This document shows positions 44,006-52,886 of a stretch of 64,000 nt of DNA, one piece after another. Both the position numbers and the translations under genes were made by a program. This stretch comes from Bacillus sp. SD088 (lineage in GTDB: Bacteria > Bacillota > Bacilli > Bacillales > Bacillaceae_C). The stretch covers positions 115,435 to 179,434 of the forward strand of contig NZ_JADIJK010000010.1 of assembly GCF_017355205.1 (NCBI RefSeq). Reading direction: 5' to 3'. Under the pieces are notes generated by a model that was not told the origin of the DNA, ran no database searches, and worked only from the letters and a program-made list of their open reading frames with translations. Each line of letters begins with the position of its first letter. Position 1 is the first letter of the stretch.

Positions 44006-45435
44006 GATCGATCTCCTCCCTTTTTATGCTCTTTAAACCAATCTCTAAATCGATGTTTACCTGGAGCAGGAAAATCGCGGATTTCTGTCCAAGCTTTTAA
44101 AGGCCCAACACCTTTTGAGATTTTCCCATCTTTGGTAAGAGGATTTAGAGCTGTTGGAGCCATTTTCGATCCCATTTTGTATAAAGTTGGAGAAGCCGCC
44201 CCTAGACCAAAAGCCTTCATCAATAATTTTTCAGAGACTGGAGCCCTTCCTTCATTTTCTACAATCACCTGTCGATGTTTGTGCAATAAGTCATGGAGCG
44301 GGATTTTGACTGGGCAAGCTTCTGTACAAGCTCCACATAAAGTAGAGGCATACGGAAGTTCCTTGTAGTCATCATATCCACCTAGTAAAGGCGATAATAC
44401 TGCTCCAACGGGACCTGAATAGATAGATCCATAGGAATGCCCACCAACATGACGATAGACAGGACAAACATTGACACAGGCAGCGCAACGTATACATTGA
44501 AGAATCGACTGAAATTCTCCTCCTAAAATATCGGCACGACCATTATCGACTATAACGAGATGAAATTCATCCGGACCATCGACATCTCCCTCATCCTTCG
44601 TACCTGTTAATGTTGTAATATAGCTTGTTAATTTTTGGCCAACAGCACTTCTGGTTAATAAGCTCACCAATACTTCCAATTCTTCAAAAGAAGGAACCAA
44701 TCTTTCCATACCCATGACTGTAATTTGTGTTTTCGGTAACGCAGCTACAAGATCGGCATTCCCTTCATTCGTCACAAGACAGATGGACCCGGTCTCCGCC
44801 ACTGCGAAGTTGCAGCCAGTGATGCCTATATCAGCCGTCATATATTCATGTCGCAGCATTTCACGAGCATGTGTGGCCAATTCCTCTGGTTTTTCGGTAT
44901 TTTGGTAATCGAGCTTTTCTGTGAATACATCGCGAATTTGCTCCTTGTTTTTATGTAACGCAGGTGCCACAATATGGGATGGTGGATCATGATCATCCAC
45001 TTGTAGGATATATTCTCCAAGATCAGTTTCAATTACTTCACAACCCGCCTCTTCCAGGCAAGCATTCATATTAATTTCTTCTGTTACCATTGATTTTGAC
45101 TTAACGATTTTTCGAGCGTTTTTCTTTTGTGCTACTTCTTTTATATATTGATTTGCTTCCTCTGGGGTTTGTGCAAAATAAACATGACCACCCCTTCCGG
45201 AAACCTTTTCGCTTAATTGATATAAATAATAATCAAGGTTCTCTAAGACATGCTGGCGTATCTCTTCTCCATGTGACCGCCAGTCTTCCCAGTTCCCCAA
45301 TTCTTCTGCTGCATCCAATCTTCTTGTCCGCAATCTTTCTTGGGCTCCAGATACGGCATTTCTCATGAATGAATCATGAATACCCTTATCAATGCGTTGG
45401 GTAAAGTCCTCTGTTCCTATTTTCATCGGCATCAA
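44002..45435 (-). CDS. lutB: Lactate utilisation iron-sulfur protein B
   Basis: Iron-sulfur subunit of LutABC, 477 residues: the N-terminal LUD domain ([18 protein letters not shown]) followed by two ferredoxin-type clusters, [15 protein letters not shown] and [15 protein letters not shown], each with four Cys. A C-terminal helical domain follows. The start lies 3 bases after the lutA stop; the ATG at 45432 or 45426 may be preferred over the codon at 45435. Electron carrier role in the cytoplasm or at the membrane. Confidence 0.96.
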   Translation of the reverse strand: MMPMKIGTEDFTQRIDKGIHDSFMRNAVSGAQERLRTRRLDAAEELGNWEDWRSHGEEIRQHVLENLDYYLYQLSEKVSGRGGHVYFAQTPEEANQYIKEVAQKKNARKIVKSKSMVTEEINMNACLEEAGCEVIETDLGEYILQVDDHDPPSHIVAPALHKNKEQIRDVFTEKLDYQNTEKPEELATHAREMLRHEYMTADIGITGCNFAVAETGSICLVTNEGNADLVAALPKTQITVMGMERLVPSFEELEVLVSLLTRSAVGQKLTSYITTLTGTKDEGDVDGPDEFHLVIVDNGRADILGGEFQSILQCIRCAACVNVCPVYRHVGGHSYGSIYSGPVGAVLSPLLGGYDDYKELPYASTLCGACTEACPVKIPLHDLLHKHRQVIVENEGRAPVSEKLLMKAFGLGAASPTLYKMGSKMAPTALNPLTKDGKISKGVGPLKAWTEIRDFPAPGKHRFRDWFKEHKKGGDRS

Positions 45436-45438
45436 TTC

Positions 45439-46164
45439 TCACGCTCCTTGCCTGCTGTTTAAGATTTCGGCAATATGCAGAACCTTTATCGGTTTTTCTT
45501 TTCTATCAATCCGACCACCTATATTCATTAAGCAGCCGCAATCAGCTCCAATCAACACATCAGCTTCCGTTTCCTCGACATGCTGTACCTTCTCATCGAC
45601 CATTTGCTCTGAAATCGTTGTCATCTTAACAGAAAAAGTGCCACCAAATCCACAGCAATTATGTTTTCCCGGCAGTTCTGTAAACTGAAGACCTTTCACA
45701 TGATTTAGTAGTTTCAAAGGAGCCTCCTTGACCCCAAGTAATCTCGTCATATGACATGATGTATGGAGGGTCACTTTCCCATCAAATGTGGCTCCTACAT
45801 CCTCTATTTTTAAAACATCAACGATAAATTGTGTTAATTCATAGGTTTTACCTGCCAATTCCTTTGCTTTCGGCCCCCACTTTGGATCATCTTTAAAAAG
45901 ATTTTGGTATTCATGAAACATATACGCACAGGATCCAGAAGGACAAACAACATATTCAGCATCTGAAAAAGCAGCAATCATTTTTTTCATCGCTTCTTTC
46001 GATTCCTTCACATACCCACTATTATAAGCTGGCTGTCCACAGCAAACCTGCGACTCCGGAAACTCCACTTCACAACCTAAATGCTCAAGTAGTTCAACCG
46101 TCGCTTTTCCTACATTGCTGTTAAACATATCTACGAGACATGTGACAAAAAGTGTCACCTTCAT
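45439..46164 (-). CDS. lutA: Lactate utilisation protein A
   Basis: First gene of lutABC; CCG-domain protein of about 241 residues, akin to the cysteine-rich subunit of glycolate oxidase. Two cysteine motifs: CLVDMF with [20 protein letters not shown], and [11 protein letters not shown] with [14 protein letters not shown] use the ATG at 46164, 9 bases after AAGGG; the ATG at 46173 abuts that site. Expression in Bacillus is usually under LutR and catabolite control; no clear cre is seen here. Confidence 0.95.
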   Translation of the reverse strand: MKVTLFVTCLVDMFNSNVGKATVELLEHLGCEVEFPESQVCCGQPAYNSGYVKESKEAMKKMIAAFSDAEYVVCPSGSCAYMFHEYQNLFKDDPKWGPKAKELAGKTYELTQFIVDVLKIEDVGATFDGKVTLHTSCHMTRLLGVKEAPLKLLNHVKGLQFTELPGKHNCCGFGGTFSVKMTTISEQMVDEKVQHVEETEADVLIGADCGCLMNIGGRIDRKEKPIKVLHIAEILNSRQGA

Positions 46165-46360
46165 GCTTTTCATCCCTTTCTTAAAAGCTCTTACTCTATT
46201 TTACCTTATGAAGCAATACATTCCAACAGAATGAATATTTTTAATGGCAGCAAATCATTTTTTATAACGATACAGCTATCATTGTATTTAAATAGGCGCT
46301 AGATGGTTACACCCTGACACAATGGCTATTTTTTAGGAAGTTAGTATATAGACTAAAATA

Positions 46361-46390
46361 ACCTGATCGGGTGAAATAACCCAATCAGGT
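46361..46390 (-). terminator. Hairpin between the phosphodiesterase-like gene and lutA
   Basis: ACCTGATCGGGT (46361-46372) and ACCCAATCAGGT (46379-46390) pair over 12 positions (one G-T) with a 6-base loop. On the minus strand TTATTTTAG follows, so it may be the terminator of the operon ending at 46676, displaced by the repeat between. As a dyad 200 bases before lutA it could alternatively be an operator. Confidence 0.6.
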
Positions 46391-46424
46391 ATATATCTTA
46401 ACCAGCAAAATTTATTATTTTGTT

Positions 46425-46643
46425 AAGAAAAGCGCAAGCGCCTTGCTCAGCCCCGACAAACAAATGTTCTGAGACAAGAAAAGTCCGGTTTTGACTTTTA
46501 TTGGCTCAGGTTATTAAGCGGAACATCGGCTAAGTTCGCGACGTCCTGGTGCTTCGTCTGCACTAGTATATCCTGTACGTCGCAACGCCGATGGACTTGC
46601 TCCTGCGACTCTCGAGCAGATGACGCCTGAAGCTGGACAACAA
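46425..46643. repeat. Bacillaceae intergenic repeat, copy B
   Basis: About 220 bases starting AAGAAAAGCGCAAGCGCC and ending GACGCCTGAAGCTGGACAA. Its core is almost identical to copy A at 28721-28953. It sits between the phosphodiesterase-like gene and the hairpin at 46361. Confidence 0.85.
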
Positions 46644-46675
46644 CTGCCCAGCCTTGAGCAATCTTAAGAAAAACT

Positions 46676-47509
46676 TTATACTTTCTTATCTGTTAAAAAC
46701 AGTCCCTTTGGTACCTCAGCTTCAAATGACTCAGGTGGTTCTATTCTTAATGCATAGAGGACAATGGCAGCCGTATTCATAATTGGAAAACCTGTTTTTA
46801 ATTCTACTTCTGTATTAATTCCTGGGCCATGGCAACCCCAGAAAACCGTTTTGTCTTGGGGGTGATCACTTCCATGTGAATAAGGATCATCTCCTCCACC
46901 TCCGTGATCGGCCGTCACAATCACCAAACTACTGTCTACTAACTTGGCTTTTTGTAAAGCATTAAGGATCGTCCCTACATGTTTATCCGCTTCTGTAATA
47001 CTTTTAAGATATGACTTTGTCCCATATCCATACTGATGCCCCGCTGCATCTGGGCCGTCTAACTGAACATAAATTAAGTTTACATCTTTGTTTTCCAAAA
47101 TATATGTTGCGACGGAATCCGCCAATTCTGCGTCAGGTTGAGAGACGGAATGATCTTGAGAGGATTGTTCAATAATACCATGATTGATCGGCTCCCACGC
47201 GCTAAAGGCTGCTAATTTACTAGCAGGGTCTGCTTGTTTGATGATTTTAAAAATAGATGGGTACTGGGAATCCTCTGGGTATGTTTTCGTGGCAACAATA
47301 TCATTATTCAATCCATGTACATCTGGTGACACACCATGTAATAAGGAACCCCAACATTCTGCACTAATTGTTGGTGAATTTGCTTGAGCAGAATAGGTAA
47401 GTACTCCTTTTTCTAACAAACCATCAATATTCGGTGTTTCTGTTTCTTTAATAAAGTTTCCGGCACCGTCTAAGCCAATAATCATGACTCTCTCAATCTT
47501 ATTCGCCAT
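46676..47509 (-). CDS. Alkaline-phosphatase-superfamily (nucleotide pyrophosphatase/phosphodiesterase-like) protein
   Basis: A 277-residue cytoplasmic-looking metalloenzyme. Metal ligand Asp in MIIGLDGAGN, nucleophile Thr in NSPTISAECWGS, metal residues in YVQLDGPDAAGHQYGYG and in TADHGGGGDDPYSHGSDHP, which give the two-zinc site of the superfamily. No signal peptide. GGAGGG precedes the start. It follows the GH16 gene after 36 bases, so it is probably the last gene of the glycan operon; its substrate might be a phosphorylated or sulphated sugar, but the sequence does not tell. Confidence 0.85.
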   Translation of the reverse strand: MANKIERVMIIGLDGAGNFIKETETPNIDGLLEKGVLTYSAQANSPTISAECWGSLLHGVSPDVHGLNNDIVATKTYPEDSQYPSIFKIIKQADPASKLAAFSAWEPINHGIIEQSSQDHSVSQPDAELADSVATYILENKDVNLIYVQLDGPDAAGHQYGYGTKSYLKSITEADKHVGTILNALQKAKLVDSSLVIVTADHGGGGDDPYSHGSDHPQDKTVFWGCHGPGINTEVELKTGFPIMNTAAIVLYALRIEPPESFEAEVPKGLFLTDKKV

Positions 47510-47545
47510 TTTCTTCGTTCCCTCCTTCTACTACCTTCTCTAACA

Positions 47546-49360
47546 TTATACTAATTTTACCAATTGATGAGTATAAATGGTACTATCTAGAGAATATCTA
47601 TCAGGTTCCTTGGCTTGTATACGGGTATGCGCGATCACAAAAAAGTAACTTCCCCTTTGTGCGTCTTCTGTTACTTGTAATACGCCATCCTTAGAAATGG
47701 TTATTCCGTTAATCCTTGTAATATCTTTCAGTGTGGTCCCTTCCGCAATGACCCATTCAATCGGTTGGCCCCCTACTTTGTCTCCATATTGATCCAATAA
47801 GTGAGCGTAGAATGTTTGATTTTGAGTTTTCTCGTACTCCGGAATGTTTATCTCCACTACTTTTTGCTGAGGGGCGATTTGCATTTGCAATGGCTGTGGA
47901 GCCTTAGTTGACACCTTGATATGAAATGTCTTTTTCACCTTTGGATTCGATTTTACTTTGGCTGTTACAAATAAATCAGCGTTCTCGGAAATATTTTGCG
48001 TGAGGGCAATCTCTCCAGTTTTAGTATCCATCCTTGCCCCGCGAATATTTTTTGCACAATCTCCCGAAATCGTTTCGGAAAATTGCCATATAAGAGGAGT
48101 ATCCGCGTAGGGTTCATCAAATTGATCTAGAACAGTTGCTTGCAATTTAAATGAAACAGATTCCTGTCCTTCTGGTCGTTTAATACAGTATCGTAGTCCC
48201 GCTCTCTCAAAGCGAATATCATTTGCTCTCAAAGGCTCATCTTTTTTATACACTCGAAAATAATCAATAATAAACTCTTTTGGAAAAATCCGGTTCGCTT
48301 TACCCATTCCACCTTGAGGGTATAAGCCTAAAAAAGTCATCATCCGATAATCGAATGTTCGGTCCGTTGTTTGTACAAGTTGATTATCCACATAATATTT
48401 TGTACCGTTTTCATCCCATTCAAAACCGTAAATATGAAACTCGTTCCCCGGGTCAAAATCAAACCAGGTTTCCGGTACATGTAAATACTTAAGGCTTGTA
48501 CTGTTGTTCGGATGCATGACTGGACGCCAAGATGATAATTGATCCAATCCGATTTCGATAATATCGACTTCACCTGTTTCATTCGATGTTCGTTTATCTG
48601 TGATGGTTGGATCCGTTATTTCTGCGTATAGATTTTGATCATCTTGTACTCCAATCATCCACCACGCTACATGACTTCCATCCCCTGTGTTTGGCAATTT
48701 TGCGCGAATTTCAAAATAGCCATATTTGGTCGCAAAGCCATCAAACTCCGGTATCATCCTACTATCTTCATACTTATTATTTCCAAATCTATGAAGATAT
48801 GTCTTCTCAAATGAAGTAATACTCGAATTTTCGGCTCTATCATAAGGGCTCCATGGTGCAGAATCAATATCAGCCCTTACGACAATCGCCCCATCCTCCA
48901 ACTTATAATTTGTTTTCGATTTTATATCATCAGACCAATTTCTTAAATATTGGTTTGTCCATATTGAGCGATCTAAATATTCCTCATCGAATTCATCATG
49001 GCGATAAAGGTGCCAACCTGGTTTTTCAAGTGGATTGGGTGGCATATCTTTCCCAGCATTTTTTTCGATTTTCACCATTTGCTTCGCTACGAACTCGGGG
49101 TCATCTATAAAACTGGCCATCACTTCGATTGTCCCTGGCTTTGCTTTTGGCTGAATAACAAGCAATCCTTCTTGATCAATAGATAGGCCATGTACCGAGG
49201 GGGTAATCGACCAAGTTACATCATGTAAATCGATCATTCTGTCCTCGCTAATCCTACTCCTTATTCTAAATCTCCGTCGCGTATACCCAGAATGAGGGAT
49301 CTTTAGTTCGAGCAACGGAGGCATATTCTGATCACGGTCTACAATTTCGATTTTATTCAT
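47546..49360 (-). CDS. Glycoside hydrolase family 16 protein with Ig-like flanks, no signal peptide
   Basis: About 604 residues from the ATG at 49360 (GAGAGG upstream). Layout: N-terminal beta domain resembling bacterial Ig-like repeats (about 1-105); the GH16 jelly roll (about 115-395) with HDEFDEEYLDRSIW, YGYFEIRAKLPNTGDGSHVAWW and the catalytic motif GEVDIIEIG (ExDxxE complete); two Ig-like domains to the end. GH16 enzymes cleave beta-1,3/1,4-glucans, galactans or xyloglucan and are normally secreted. Here no signal peptide is visible, so it may act on imported oligosaccharides. It is 45 bases after the GH31 gene. Confidence 0.88.
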   Translation of the reverse strand: MNKIEIVDRDQNMPPLLELKIPHSGYTRRRFRIRSRISEDRMIDLHDVTWSITPSVHGLSIDQEGLLVIQPKAKPGTIEVMASFIDDPEFVAKQMVKIEKNAGKDMPPNPLEKPGWHLYRHDEFDEEYLDRSIWTNQYLRNWSDDIKSKTNYKLEDGAIVVRADIDSAPWSPYDRAENSSITSFEKTYLHRFGNNKYEDSRMIPEFDGFATKYGYFEIRAKLPNTGDGSHVAWWMIGVQDDQNLYAEITDPTITDKRTSNETGEVDIIEIGLDQLSSWRPVMHPNNSTSLKYLHVPETWFDFDPGNEFHIYGFEWDENGTKYYVDNQLVQTTDRTFDYRMMTFLGLYPQGGMGKANRIFPKEFIIDYFRVYKKDEPLRANDIRFERAGLRYCIKRPEGQESVSFKLQATVLDQFDEPYADTPLIWQFSETISGDCAKNIRGARMDTKTGEIALTQNISENADLFVTAKVKSNPKVKKTFHIKVSTKAPQPLQMQIAPQQKVVEINIPEYEKTQNQTFYAHLLDQYGDKVGGQPIEWVIAEGTTLKDITRINGITISKDGVLQVTEDAQRGSYFFVIAHTRIQAKEPDRYSLDSTIYTHQLVKLV

Positions 49361-49420
49361 CTTATATCCTCTCATTTCTCCCTAACTAATCGAGCTAATA
49401 GATTTCCAAAGAACAATGCT

Positions 49421-50944
49421 TTACTTTTTTCTATACCAAGGTAATCTAGATAACGGGGCACGAACAGTCGTTGTACATGGGCCTACTACGATACTTTCAT
49501 CATCCCCATGCCATGTTCCTTCTGGAAATTGAATTACCCTCTCACGCTCACCTTTTTTCACTACTGGAGCGACAAGTACATTATCCCCAAGCATAAATTG
49601 ATCCTTAATCTCGGCAAATCCTTGGTTGGGAAAGACATACTCCATATGCCTTATGATCGGTTCTCCTGTTTTGCTGGCATGCTTTACTAGTGCTATAATT
49701 TCTTCGCCAAACTTCGCATGCAATTGAGCAGCTTCATAACAATATTGGTTATTTTCTTCCGTTAAAAACCGCCAAGGTGCGGCTGAAAATTGCATCATTG
49801 GAAACAAGGCAGAACATTGAGCATAACGTACGACTAATTCTTGATCCAAATTTTTCGAATTTTGCAGGAAATTTTGGTATTCTCCTCCACCAATCATATC
49901 AGGACAAGTAAATGCGTATCCCATTAAACCTTGGGCGATTCCATTTGGAATCAAGGATCCTAATCCAGCTTGATCCCAGCTATGTAATTTATCGCATAAT
50001 CTTTGTCCAATCGGCTCTCCCGCCATTTTCCAGCAAGCACGAAATTCATTTAATGAATACTTTCGTCCCAATCTTGCAAACCATTCCGCCTGCTCGTTTG
50101 CATGAATGGACTTTGCACATTGATCATCATTTCGATAATAAATAGGGTCACCAGCATCAAATTTAAAGCCATCAATTTTGTATTCTTCGATTAAAAAATC
50201 TAATTGTTTTTGATACCAAGCAATCGCTTGCTCATTCGTCAGATCCAAAATCGCACTGTAGCCATTCCACCACTCACGAATCGCCGGTGAACCATCATGG
50301 TTTTTCACAAGCAAATCTTTTGCTCTTAGTTCCCGATAAGTCGCACTATCAGGACTGACAAATGGACACGTCCATAGCATGACCTTAAAACCGAGATCGT
50401 GGAGTTTCTGAACCATGGCTTTAGGATTTTGAAAGCGTTCGGGATGAAAACGCCAAACACCATAATCTTCTTGCCAATTATCGTCAATCATAAAAACCCC
50501 AGCAGGCATATCATTGGCCATAATTTGCTCAGCATATTGCAATATTTTCTGCTCTTCTTGATCATACATGAGCTCAATCCATGTATTATACTGTGGAGTG
50601 GAAAACAAAGCTAAATCAGGGTGCTCACCAGTAGGTGGGAAAAACTTTTCTTGCACTGCTTTATAAGCTTCTCGTAAATCGCCATTTCTTTCTTCCCATT
50701 TGATTTCTCCAACAGCATTATCAATATGCAAACAATCATCGATCCATTTAAAATCAAATGGCTTCTCAGACCATACATACCTTCCTTTGTTTGAAATCAA
50801 AACAGGATTCGCTTGATTAGGAGAAGACAAAGGATTTAATTTTCGTTTGAACCTCTCTTTCCCATAGGGCATCGAGATACCGTCTGATACTGCCCCTCCC
50901 CACCAATACTCATCTTTCAAAAGTTTCAATGTTAACTGAGTCAT
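49421..50944 (-). CDS. Glycoside hydrolase family 31 enzyme
   Basis: A 507-residue cytoplasmic glycosidase, shorter than most GH31 alpha-glucosidases/xylosidases (650-800) because the C-terminal beta domains are reduced. Core barrel visible from FMIDDNWQEDYGVW; nucleophile Asp263 in DGFKFDAGD; candidate acid/base Asp324 in HSWDQAGLGSL; CPDMIGGGEYQNF completes the GH31 pattern. The start at 50944 has AGAGAGG 9 bases upstream. First enzyme gene downstream of the importer (62-base gap). Could remove alpha-xylosyl or alpha-galactosyl units; specificity cannot be read. Confidence 0.88.
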   Translation of the reverse strand: MTQLTLKLLKDEYWWGGAVSDGISMPYGKERFKRKLNPLSSPNQANPVLISNKGRYVWSEKPFDFKWIDDCLHIDNAVGEIKWEERNGDLREAYKAVQEKFFPPTGEHPDLALFSTPQYNTWIELMYDQEEQKILQYAEQIMANDMPAGVFMIDDNWQEDYGVWRFHPERFQNPKAMVQKLHDLGFKVMLWTCPFVSPDSATYRELRAKDLLVKNHDGSPAIREWWNGYSAILDLTNEQAIAWYQKQLDFLIEEYKIDGFKFDAGDPIYYRNDDQCAKSIHANEQAEWFARLGRKYSLNEFRACWKMAGEPIGQRLCDKLHSWDQAGLGSLIPNGIAQGLMGYAFTCPDMIGGGEYQNFLQNSKNLDQELVVRYAQCSALFPMMQFSAAPWRFLTEENNQYCYEAAQLHAKFGEEIIALVKHASKTGEPIIRHMEYVFPNQGFAEIKDQFMLGDNVLVAPVVKKGERERVIQFPEGTWHGDDESIVVGPCTTTVRAPLSRLPWYRKK

Positions 50945-51006
50945 CTCCGCATACCTCTCTTCTGATTACAAGGCTAATAAAACTAGCTGTGATTCATCTC
51001 CTCAGT

Positions 51007-51891
51007 CTATTCTTTTACACTGCCAATTGTAATTCCTTTAATAAAAAATCTCTGTAAGAAGGGATACACTAATAGAACTGGGAGGATCCCCATAAATATT
51101 TGCGCTGTCCTTAATGTCTTTGAACCCATTTCTTGTAACTTGCTCAAGTCTTCTACCGAAATTGCTTGAACATTAAGTGATGTAATTAGTGTTGAAAGGT
51201 ACGATTGTAACGGATAGTTGTCTGGCCGATTCATATAGAGAATACCATCGAACCAAGAATTCCAATGCCCTACAATCGTAAACAATAAGATTGTGGCCAA
51301 AGAAGGTAAGGAAATAGGCAAAAATATTTTAAATAATAAAGTCCAATGCCCAGCACCATCTACAACCGCAGCCTCCTCAAGATCTTTAGGAATATTGCGA
51401 AAGAAGTTTAACAGCATCACCATATAAAAAACGTTTAAGGCGCCAGGTAAAATCAAAGCCCAAATACTATCTAGAATGCCTGTTTCCTTCACAACCATAT
51501 AGGTAGGAATTAACCCACCACCGAAAAACATGGTGATAACAAAGAACCATACATATAAAGTTCTTGCTCGAAAATTTTTATTGCTTCTAGAAAGTGGGTA
51601 AGCTGTCATCACAACTAATAGCATGTTAATAATAGTCCCAATTACAACCCTTTTTACCGTTACCCATAGTGCAAGGAAAAACGCCGAGTTTTCCGCTAAA
51701 TATTGATAGGATACTGTAGTAAATTCTACAGGAAGGAAAAACACTTTACCAGCAACTGCCGCACTATTGGAACTTAAGGAAACAGCTAGTAAATGAACAA
51801 AAGGCAAAATGCCTAATAACGTAACCAGAGTTAAGAAGATCATATTAAAAATATTAAACGTTCTTTGACCCAATGATTCTTTATAAAACAT
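51007..51891 (-). CDS. Carbohydrate ABC transporter permease, LplC/YtcP type
   Basis: Inner-membrane permease, 294 residues and six hydrophobic segments, with EAA motif LEEAAVVDGAGHWTLLFKIFLPISLP. Forms a heterodimer with the LplB-type permease encoded 19 bases upstream. The local operon has no ATPase, a feature of Lpl-type importers that use a shared MsmX-like ATPase. Confidence 0.93.
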   Translation of the reverse strand: MFYKESLGQRTFNIFNMIFLTLVTLLGILPFVHLLAVSLSSNSAAVAGKVFFLPVEFTTVSYQYLAENSAFFLALWVTVKRVVIGTIINMLLVVMTAYPLSRSNKNFRARTLYVWFFVITMFFGGGLIPTYMVVKETGILDSIWALILPGALNVFYMVMLLNFFRNIPKDLEEAAVVDGAGHWTLLFKIFLPISLPSLATILLFTIVGHWNSWFDGILYMNRPDNYPLQSYLSTLITSLNVQAISVEDLSKLQEMGSKTLRTAQIFMGILPVLLVYPFLQRFFIKGITIGSVKE

Positions 51892-51910
51892 CCAACCACC
51901 CCAATCTATT

Positions 51911-52822
51911 TTAAAAAATGCGGTAATTCGTAAATCGATAGGCTAAATAATATGAAAATCCGACTAAGCCTAGTGAAATCACCGACTTAAACAAGCCAAC
52001 TGCTGCTGCAGGCGCATATTGCTGATCAAACAACCCTAAGCGATACACAAATGTATCAATAACATCTGCTCCTTCATACACCGTTGGATTATACAAAATT
52101 AAAATTTGATCAAATCCCGCATTTAAAATATTCCCAATGCTTAATGTCGCTAGTAAAATCACGATTGGTAATATGCCTGGGAGCGTAATATGCCACATTT
52201 GCTTCCATCTAGTAGCGCCGTCAACTTCTGCCGCTTCATATAAGCTCGGATTGATTCCAACGATGGCAGCCAAAAAGATGATCATATTATAGCCCATTCC
52301 CTTCCACACATCGGAGCCGATAATAATGGAACGGAACCAACCATTGCTTCCCATAAACATAATCGGGTCGATGTGGAAAAACTCTAATAAAGCATTGACA
52401 GGTCCATTTAAGGAAAAGATTTCGAAGATAACGCCTCCTAAAACGGCCCATGACAAGAAATAGGGCAGGAAGACACTTGTTTGAATAATCCGTGAGAATA
52501 ATACTTTTCTAACTTCGTTCAACAATAATGCTAGAATTAATGGAACTAAGAGTCCTAAAATAACCTTTGAGATTGCAATAAACAACGTATTATAAAAGAT
52601 TTGTCCAAAATCAGGTAAATGAAATATATATTCAAAGTTTTCCCAGCCCACCCATGGAGATTTAAAAAATCCCAAATAGGGTTGGAAGTCCTGAAATGCC
52701 ATAATAATCCCGAACATAGGTCCATAAGCATAGATCAAACATAGAACGACAGCCGGAATGAGCATGATATGCATCGGTAATTCTTTTTTAAAGTTATTTT
52801 TAAAAGAAGAGCTCTGTTTCAA
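51911..52822 (-). CDS. Carbohydrate ABC transporter permease, LplB/YteP type
   Basis: A 303-residue permease starting at a TTG (GAGGG upstream). N-terminus KNNFKKELPMHIMLIPAVVLCLIYAYGPMFGIIMAFQDFQPY is characteristic of this family. EAA motif LYEAAEVDGATRWKQMWHITLPGILP. Partner of the LplC-type permease; binding protein encoded upstream. Confidence 0.93.
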   Translation of the reverse strand: MKQSSSFKNNFKKELPMHIMLIPAVVLCLIYAYGPMFGIIMAFQDFQPYLGFFKSPWVGWENFEYIFHLPDFGQIFYNTLFIAISKVILGLLVPLILALLLNEVRKVLFSRIIQTSVFLPYFLSWAVLGGVIFEIFSLNGPVNALLEFFHIDPIMFMGSNGWFRSIIIGSDVWKGMGYNMIIFLAAIVGINPSLYEAAEVDGATRWKQMWHITLPGILPIVILLATLSIGNILNAGFDQILILYNPTVYEGADVIDTFVYRLGLFDQQYAPAAAVGLFKSVISLGLVGFSYYLAYRFTNYRIF

Positions 52823-52886
52823 CCTAATCCCTCATTTCTTTGAAGTAGCAATCAATAATGAAGAAAGGGGAAGCCCCCTTCCTGTA

